From Hyaloperonospora brassicae (taxonomy: Eukaryota > Oomycota > Peronosporomycetes > Peronosporales > Peronosporaceae), in NCBI GenBank assembly GCA_947650285.1, contig CANTFL010001465.1, forward strand, positions 1 to 64,000: a stretch of 64,000 nucleotides of DNA, in the 5' to 3' direction. The notes beneath the pieces were generated by a model that searched no databases, had not been told where the DNA came from, and saw nothing but the letters and a program-made list of their open reading frames with translations. Of the stretch, positions 58,501-64,000 are shown piece by piece (position 1 is the stretch's first letter; the number at the start of each line of letters is the position of its first letter). The translations under genes were made by a program, and so were the position numbers.

Positions 58501-61500
58501 TAACTATTATGCCTGTCTTCGCGAGAGGTGCGTACAATAGACAGCTATGAGTAACGACGCGTGGTTTTTATGACCGATGAACGGTATACGTCCAAGTAGG
58601 TAGACACGAAACTTAGCCAGCTCATACTAAATGGAAAAGCGTTCTTTTTCATGCACTGGATAATGGCGCTTGGCCGGTTCCTGCTGACACGACACATTAC
58701 AAAATTCACGCGCCGCGCCTTCTGTAACGTATTGCATGATCGCGCAGACGGTTACAAAGTTGTTAACGTCACAGACCTGATTGATTGTTCTGTCTTAATT
58801 CTCAGTTGTTTACACAGGCGATTGTCAAAGCTTTAAGTAATGCCTTCGGTAGAGGGCTGGCAACCCAGGCTTTTTGACAAATTCTCAGTTTTTGTAAAAC
58901 CGAGAAGTATTGATGGTCTTTCAGATACTTGTGCAAGAACGCCGCTACGACAAGGAGCTTGAGTAGTCTCTTTTCATTTGCAGGCGCAGGATATTCGTTG
59001 ATCGAATTATCCTTTTTATAAAGCATATGGAATTTCTGCAAACGCTGTACCCAAGTTGTAGTCCATCGCTAGTTACGAACATGCACTTTTCGATGTTTGT
59101 TTACAATTTATGAGCACGCTCAAACGTAAGAGCATTCCGGACATGGAATCAATGACTTTACACGTATCTAAATATGACCATAGTCGATATCAACAGATCT
59201 GTAACTAAGAATTTAAATCTGGCGTGGTCATTAATTAACCCTTGTGTCATCAATTGCCAATCATACAGCACATTAGCGAGGTTTTTTATGCTGCCGTATA
59301 AAGCAGCAAAAATTTACATCATTCGTGCAACATAATTTGATAGAAATTATTTATCAGTTTGATAAACGTAATCATGATAAAATTTGGCATAATATATATA
59401 ATGAAGTCCTTCCCAGGTACCGGCGTTGAATTGGACCATTGTATGATGTTTTAAATTCGTGACTGTCTGCCATCTTCCAATCGCTTTACGCACATATTAG
59501 ATCGGGGAACTATTTGAGGAAGTAAAATCTCGCACGACCCGCTGCTAAGAGATCGGCAAAGACTATGTCGATCGCAACGAAAAATTTATGAGGCATTTCA
59601 TGCTTCATGACACAGTTCTTTACTTTGAGTTCATTTAGTCCTTTTTCAATTAATTGTATGCTTAGGCAACCCGCGTAGCGCAAATTTGTAGTGAATGGAT
59701 CCTTGTATTCGATCAAATACTTTTGTATTACGAATATCTATCTATTTTTTTAGGATTGATGACCATGTTGCTTATTATGAGTCTTCTCATTAAGAGTAAT
59801 TTTGTCCATCAACAAGCAGGTTTAACCGTTTGACTTTACTTAACATTTTGGCCGAACGAACATTGTCCACTTACTTTTGCCACTGCGCATATCCCGCAAT
59901 AAACGTTTAGGTATCATATCAAAAATGAGATGTCGTAAAAGTTAAGCTGGGGGAGCTATCGGTTGAAGTGTGCAAGCCTACACTTGATCATCCCTAAGCG
60001 AGACAACTTAAGATCTATCTTTATGGAAACCAGGGAACGCATTATATCCGGTTGATGGAAACTTATTCTCGGGGCATTCAAAGTTTGTCAATTTCATAAG
60101 TAAGTTTAGGGACCAATCTCCTTAACGTCTTATAGCCGGTATATCGCTACTGCAGCCAGTTTCTCTACGGTAGACTCTCCAGTCGATCGAGGATGCCAAG
60201 TCGCCGCTTTATCCAACTTTTCACACTTAGATGATGCCCGATAGAAATTCCTCCATGTCTCATCGCATTCGACTTATTCGAAGAATGGACTTTCGGCGCT
60301 GCTTGTGTATCAGTACAGGGTCTAGGAGATTGCTCCACCGTGTGGTGATCGACTATACTGAGAGTTTGCGCAGTCGTGATATCAACCGTCCCCAAATGGG
60401 GCCATCAAAACCACTCGCAGAACACAAAAATGTTTCCATCGCTCCGATACGGATGTCATATTTTCATCCATGGGATAAGCGGCATGTTTTTCGATTTGCT
60501 GCTACCAGCTGACTTAAGACTAGTACAATCTAAATCATTGTGTCCCACAAATTAAACTTACCTTGAGATCGAGACGAGTACGACAAAAACCACTACTACT
60601 GCATATGTCTTTTGTGCGTGAATATTTTTCAGGCTCAAATTTGATCAGTTATACAAAATTCTTGTAGCAAGGCAAATATATACCTCGTCGGAGGTGTCTC
60701 TTGCATAGCGAACTTCAGTCTGCATCAATTTAGTCTGGCATTGGATTAATCTGTCCGTATTCTCTCGATTGTCTAGAGATCGATGTGACTAATGACTTTC
60801 CATTTTGATTTTCTGAGTGATGAGAGATAATCGTCAACTTATCAAAATCTTAAGCGCAGTGTGACTGAAAGTTGAGCCCAACCTATGTCAAGATATCTTT
60901 TGATTTGCTTGACGCTGATTAGTCAGTGGGGCGATCGATCCCAACTAATTCTGACCGTTTCTTCGACTATTCGACACGTGCACAAAGGAACTGACGCCGT
61001 ACCTAAACGCTTGCTCTTTTCGGTAAACGGTTGATCGGTCTGCTGTAACGCTTGGACTGAGCTAGAGGCACCACACATATAAGCGTAGTGATCTAGCTCC
61101 CCGACAGCAATTTCGCGCAAGTGAAGAACTATGACTAGCAAAGCGAGGTTTTACTTCATTTCACCAAACAGGACCTTTGGCTATGTACATCCTTTTCCTT
61201 TCGTCGAGAAATACGATGTGATGGCTTATTCAGGACAAAATATACTTAATGTGCCACAGTATTTGCTTGAAGAAGCGTCTCCATTTGCTGGTCAGAACAG
61301 GCATGTCCTGACTGGACCATCTGTAAGATCATTGAGGGCACATGGCTTTGTTTTTGTTTATCAATCGTCTTGCGCACGGTACATATTACAATATATCATC
61401 TGTGCTGAGCATAAGCAAGCGAATCATACTAATACTTATTCAGGTAGTGCGCGAATCCTTGAATTATAAATAGGTCGATCGACGACTGACACATTGTATA

Positions 61501-62095
61501 CGCTACACCATGGAACTTTCGTACGACCCAGATACATCAGAGTCGTAAAGATTGACCCAGAAGACCCGTCTTTGACACGGCTGATCAGTTCAATATGTAA
61601 AACTCTGCCTTCATCTCATCATATGCGATGCGACGGGTTTCAAAGGCGATGTATAGCTTGAAGAACTATCTTATTAAGTAGTCTCCTAAGGCTGCTTTGA
61701 AATTGGGGATGTCAATAAAAAACTTCGGGTATACACCTGTCGGCCATCCAGTTGTGTTAAATATTTGCTGATCTCTCGACAGCTCAAGCTTTTGATCAGT
61801 CCGATATATTGAAAGTGGCTGGGTAAATATCTGCGGGTTAGCAAGATTACTTTCCCTATCGCCGCATCAGGTAAATGTCAATGCATTTGGTGATCACGGC
61901 AGTTACTTATCCCCTGTGAGACATACAAGGTGTCACTGATTGCTGGTTCAACGACGGTCGAGCTTATCGCTTCGACATCACTCACATGATATAACTTTAC
62001 GCATGACGTGAAGCTTATCCGGACCACGATGTTAATGGTACACGGGTCCGTGATTGTTAGACGGACCGCCAAGTGCTACAAGGGGTGTCGAGGCA
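58500..62095 (-). mobile_element. Heavily decayed Gypsy element
   Basis: Minus-strand traces in the correct order: RNase H/RT connection at 58802-59041 (AAFLHKYLKDHQ), RT N-terminus at 59510-59716 (NCVMKHEMP, AIDIVFADLLAAGRA, matching the older copy's AIDKFFADRLAAGH), and at the far end a PBS/LTR edge at about 62065-62095 (ACCGCCAAGTGCTACAAGG). AT content is clearly higher than in the other Gypsy copies, as expected after long decay. Confidence 0.75.
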
Positions 62096-62400
62096 CCTGC
62101 ACTTACAATGCAAACTGTTTGAGAAATCAGAACGGATGAGTTTAGGCAGAAGTCGCGGAGTTTCATGTACACATGTGTTGAGGAAGCCAGCACATTTAAA
62201 TGGAGACTGTGAAAGAGTAGATTTGTATCCAGTGAACTGCTAAGACCGCTTGGTACATACCGTATATTCTCACTATGAATGATATATGTACAAATACGAG
62301 TTTTCGCCTGCTCTCCACATATTGCGCGCGTCCAGCGTACATTCGACGCTTTGTTGATGGATACAATGTTCCATATCAGCGAATCATGTAAATGGGTACA
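62085..62400 (-). repeat. Decayed Gypsy LTR
   Basis: It follows the PBS-like site. It contains ATTGCGCGCGTCCAGC at about 62322-62337, the conserved LTR core. It ends in AATGGGTACA against the next LTR. Confidence 0.55.
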
Positions 62401-62401
62401 G

Positions 62402-62847
62402 TGTAACGGGGCACGCCCTTGTGTCGGATCAACACAAGGTAGAGTGCGCCCGACGTCACGTACACGTGGCGTGAGGAAGCGCGACCAAGGCAGAATAGAA
62501 CCCGAAAGCTCTGTCTCGAGGGAAAAGTAGAACTGTTATTTAATATAGTTATGTTTCTTGCCAAATCATCTTTCGTCCTAATCTAACTATATTAAACTAC
62601 ATTCTCCTATGTGGGTCTTCTGTCCACCACCCATTGCGCGCGTCCAGCAGCGATTGGTGGTTAATTTGGTAGATGTACCGTGTACATCAACCAAGAAGTG
62701 GACCCCTCCACGGATATTACCCTTAGAGATAATATTCCGACAACATCACTTTTCCCGAGTGATGTTGATCGAATATTACCAAAATCGATAATATTCAAAA
62801 ATTGGTACTTTCTACCAATTTGTATGTAATGGACTCACCCCGTTACA
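62402..62847 (-). repeat. Solo Gypsy LTR (446 bp)
   Basis: It runs from TGTAACGGGG at 62402 to CCCCGTTACA at 62847. It shares the core CATTGCGCGCGTCCAGCAGC at about 62633-62652 with the other long LTRs but differs elsewhere, so it is a separate family. Many perfect hairpins, e.g. 62431-62444 region and 62740-62770. No clear target duplication (TACAG versus TAATG). Confidence 0.85.
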
Positions 62848-64000
62848 TAATGGATAGGCGAAAGGCGTCGGCATACATTCGTTCGTCCTGTAATTGCACA
62901 TAAATCCGTCATTGGCGTCATCATGGCCTGCGCCATGGTGAGCACAGTACTTGGAGGCTGCAGGTGCCTGCGTATAAGCTAGTGGTCGATAATAAAGTGC
63001 GTCGGGGGAGGGGCACTCGCGACCAACCCTTGCAGCTTGCTCCTCCTTTAGCGATCAGACGCAGTTGCGTTTATCATGCTTGAGACATGTCTTGCCTGAT
63101 GACCACAAGTTTGAGTGCCGCCTCAAGCCGCGGGGAAATGTGGACGCCTGTCCATGCCCAGTCACCTCACGTTTAGTCCACGTGCCTGATGCTATATTCT
63201 CATCGTCACGCATCTTGACGAGCGACGACATGACACACATTTTGAGGCTTATGTACCAGGCCGAACTTGTGCGGAGCGGCAAGTTCGGCCTGGTACATGT
63301 CGCATTATGGCTTGTCCACGGTCCTTGTGCTGGATGCGATCGACCAGACCATGAAGAAGGTATTCGAATGCCAGCTCGAGCAATTCACGACGTGGATTGG
63401 CTATTCGTCAAAGTGTCACAGCTGCATTGGCCTCACGAATTTTTGTCATGCTGCGACAAGTTCGCAATCTCAGAAGCCACCTTCGGGGCTACCGAAGCTT
63501 TGATCATTCTCGCTGACCCTACAAATTTCGTACGATCAGGCTGTCTGCTCGGACTCGAGAGGCTTGCACTGCTGTGGCGCAGAGCCGCTAGCTCTGTTTA
63601 GTACTGCCGTTGCTGGATAGCGGTGACACCCGTAGGTGGCACTTGATCAGCACATGTCCACGACACAACCCTGGCATTTCGTATTCTCGAGGGAAGCCGA
63701 CTTCGCGGCATACTTGCCGTAATGATTGTTCCTTGTGGCTATCATCTTCTGACGCCCTCACGCTTAGGAGAAGCTCTAGTTGCAGCAATGTGGCTTAGCA
63801 GACTATAAGAGTAGCTGCAAGCATTTACATCGACATCATCCCCAACAAAGGACGAGTGGGGCCGCGCTTGTAATGAGTGATGATGCAACGAATCGCGGGC
63901 TGCGAGGCTGGACTCGGAGATCTTACTTATCACGCGCTCGCGATTGTCATACATTTGAACTGGTTCCAAGTGAGCAAAACAGTGGCATAACGTGCACTTA
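62848..64000. other. No supported gene; one open frame and a 19-bp hairpin
   Basis: A 178-codon frame at 63065-63601 (plus) is Cys/His-containing (CLRHVLPDDHKFEC, GPCAGCDRPDH) but matches nothing I know. A perfect 19-bp inverted repeat (63251-63269 with 63280-63298, 10-nt spacer) lies inside it. Confidence 0.4.

Noticed and set aside
62397..62852. Target duplication of the solo LTR at 62402-62847
   Set aside because: TACAG and TAATG match at only three of five positions; not claimed.

Overview
The window looks like nuclear DNA of an oomycete, most likely Peronosporales (Phytophthora or downy-mildew type). The evidence is: eukaryotic genes with short GT-AG introns of 62-99 nt, tight gene spacing, a bZIP factor fused to an NTF2-like domain, an ACT-domain tyrosine-kinase-like kinase, and abundant Ty3/Gypsy and Ty1/Copia elements. 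The lineage is an inference, since no rRNA or other marker gene is present. Three retrotransposon-rich or poorly coding blocks flank and separate two gene clusters.

1-11367 is retrotransposon. A young Ty3/Gypsy chromovirus on the minus strand (1-7675; its left LTR is cut by the window edge by about 11 bp) has LTRs identical over 316 bp. It is inserted into the RNase H region of an older, degraded relative on the same strand (7676-11367). In both copies gag, protease and reverse transcriptase lie in three successive -1 frames. A textbook slippery heptamer plus hairpin sits at the gag/pro junction and is conserved, with a compensatory base change, in the old copy. The young copy also carries a 459-codon antisense ORF with an Arg/Ser-rich domain and a coiled coil. 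Both copies and their LTRs are packed with short perfect hairpins about every 50 bp, which the host genes lack.

11368-16677 shows no gene I can support. 16678-30712 is gene-dense: a CXC-domain protein (2 exons), divergent from a mitochondrial-type alanyl-tRNA synthetase; the anaphase-promoting-complex subunit APC8/Cdc23 (4 exons); a convergent leucine-rich-repeat protein (3 exons) ending 18 bp from APC8; and a PX-ankyrin protein. 33758-36244 is a 5-exon ACT-domain protein kinase. 41253-48252 holds a bZIP factor, a DinB-like protein, a dithiol glutaredoxin, the splicing factor RNF113/CWC24 (7 exons) and a polytopic membrane protein. These are housekeeping and signalling genes with no evident common pathway.

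50643-57765 is a three-level nest: a hAT-type DNA transposon (16-bp inverted termini, near-perfect 8-bp target duplication, BED-finger fragment) is split by a decayed Copia element, whose left LTR is in turn split by a solo Gypsy LTR with a perfect 5-bp duplication. 57766-64000 is mostly decayed Gypsy sequence with one clear solo LTR. Exon joins were read by eye from splice signals and reading-frame agreement; no alignment or search was run.
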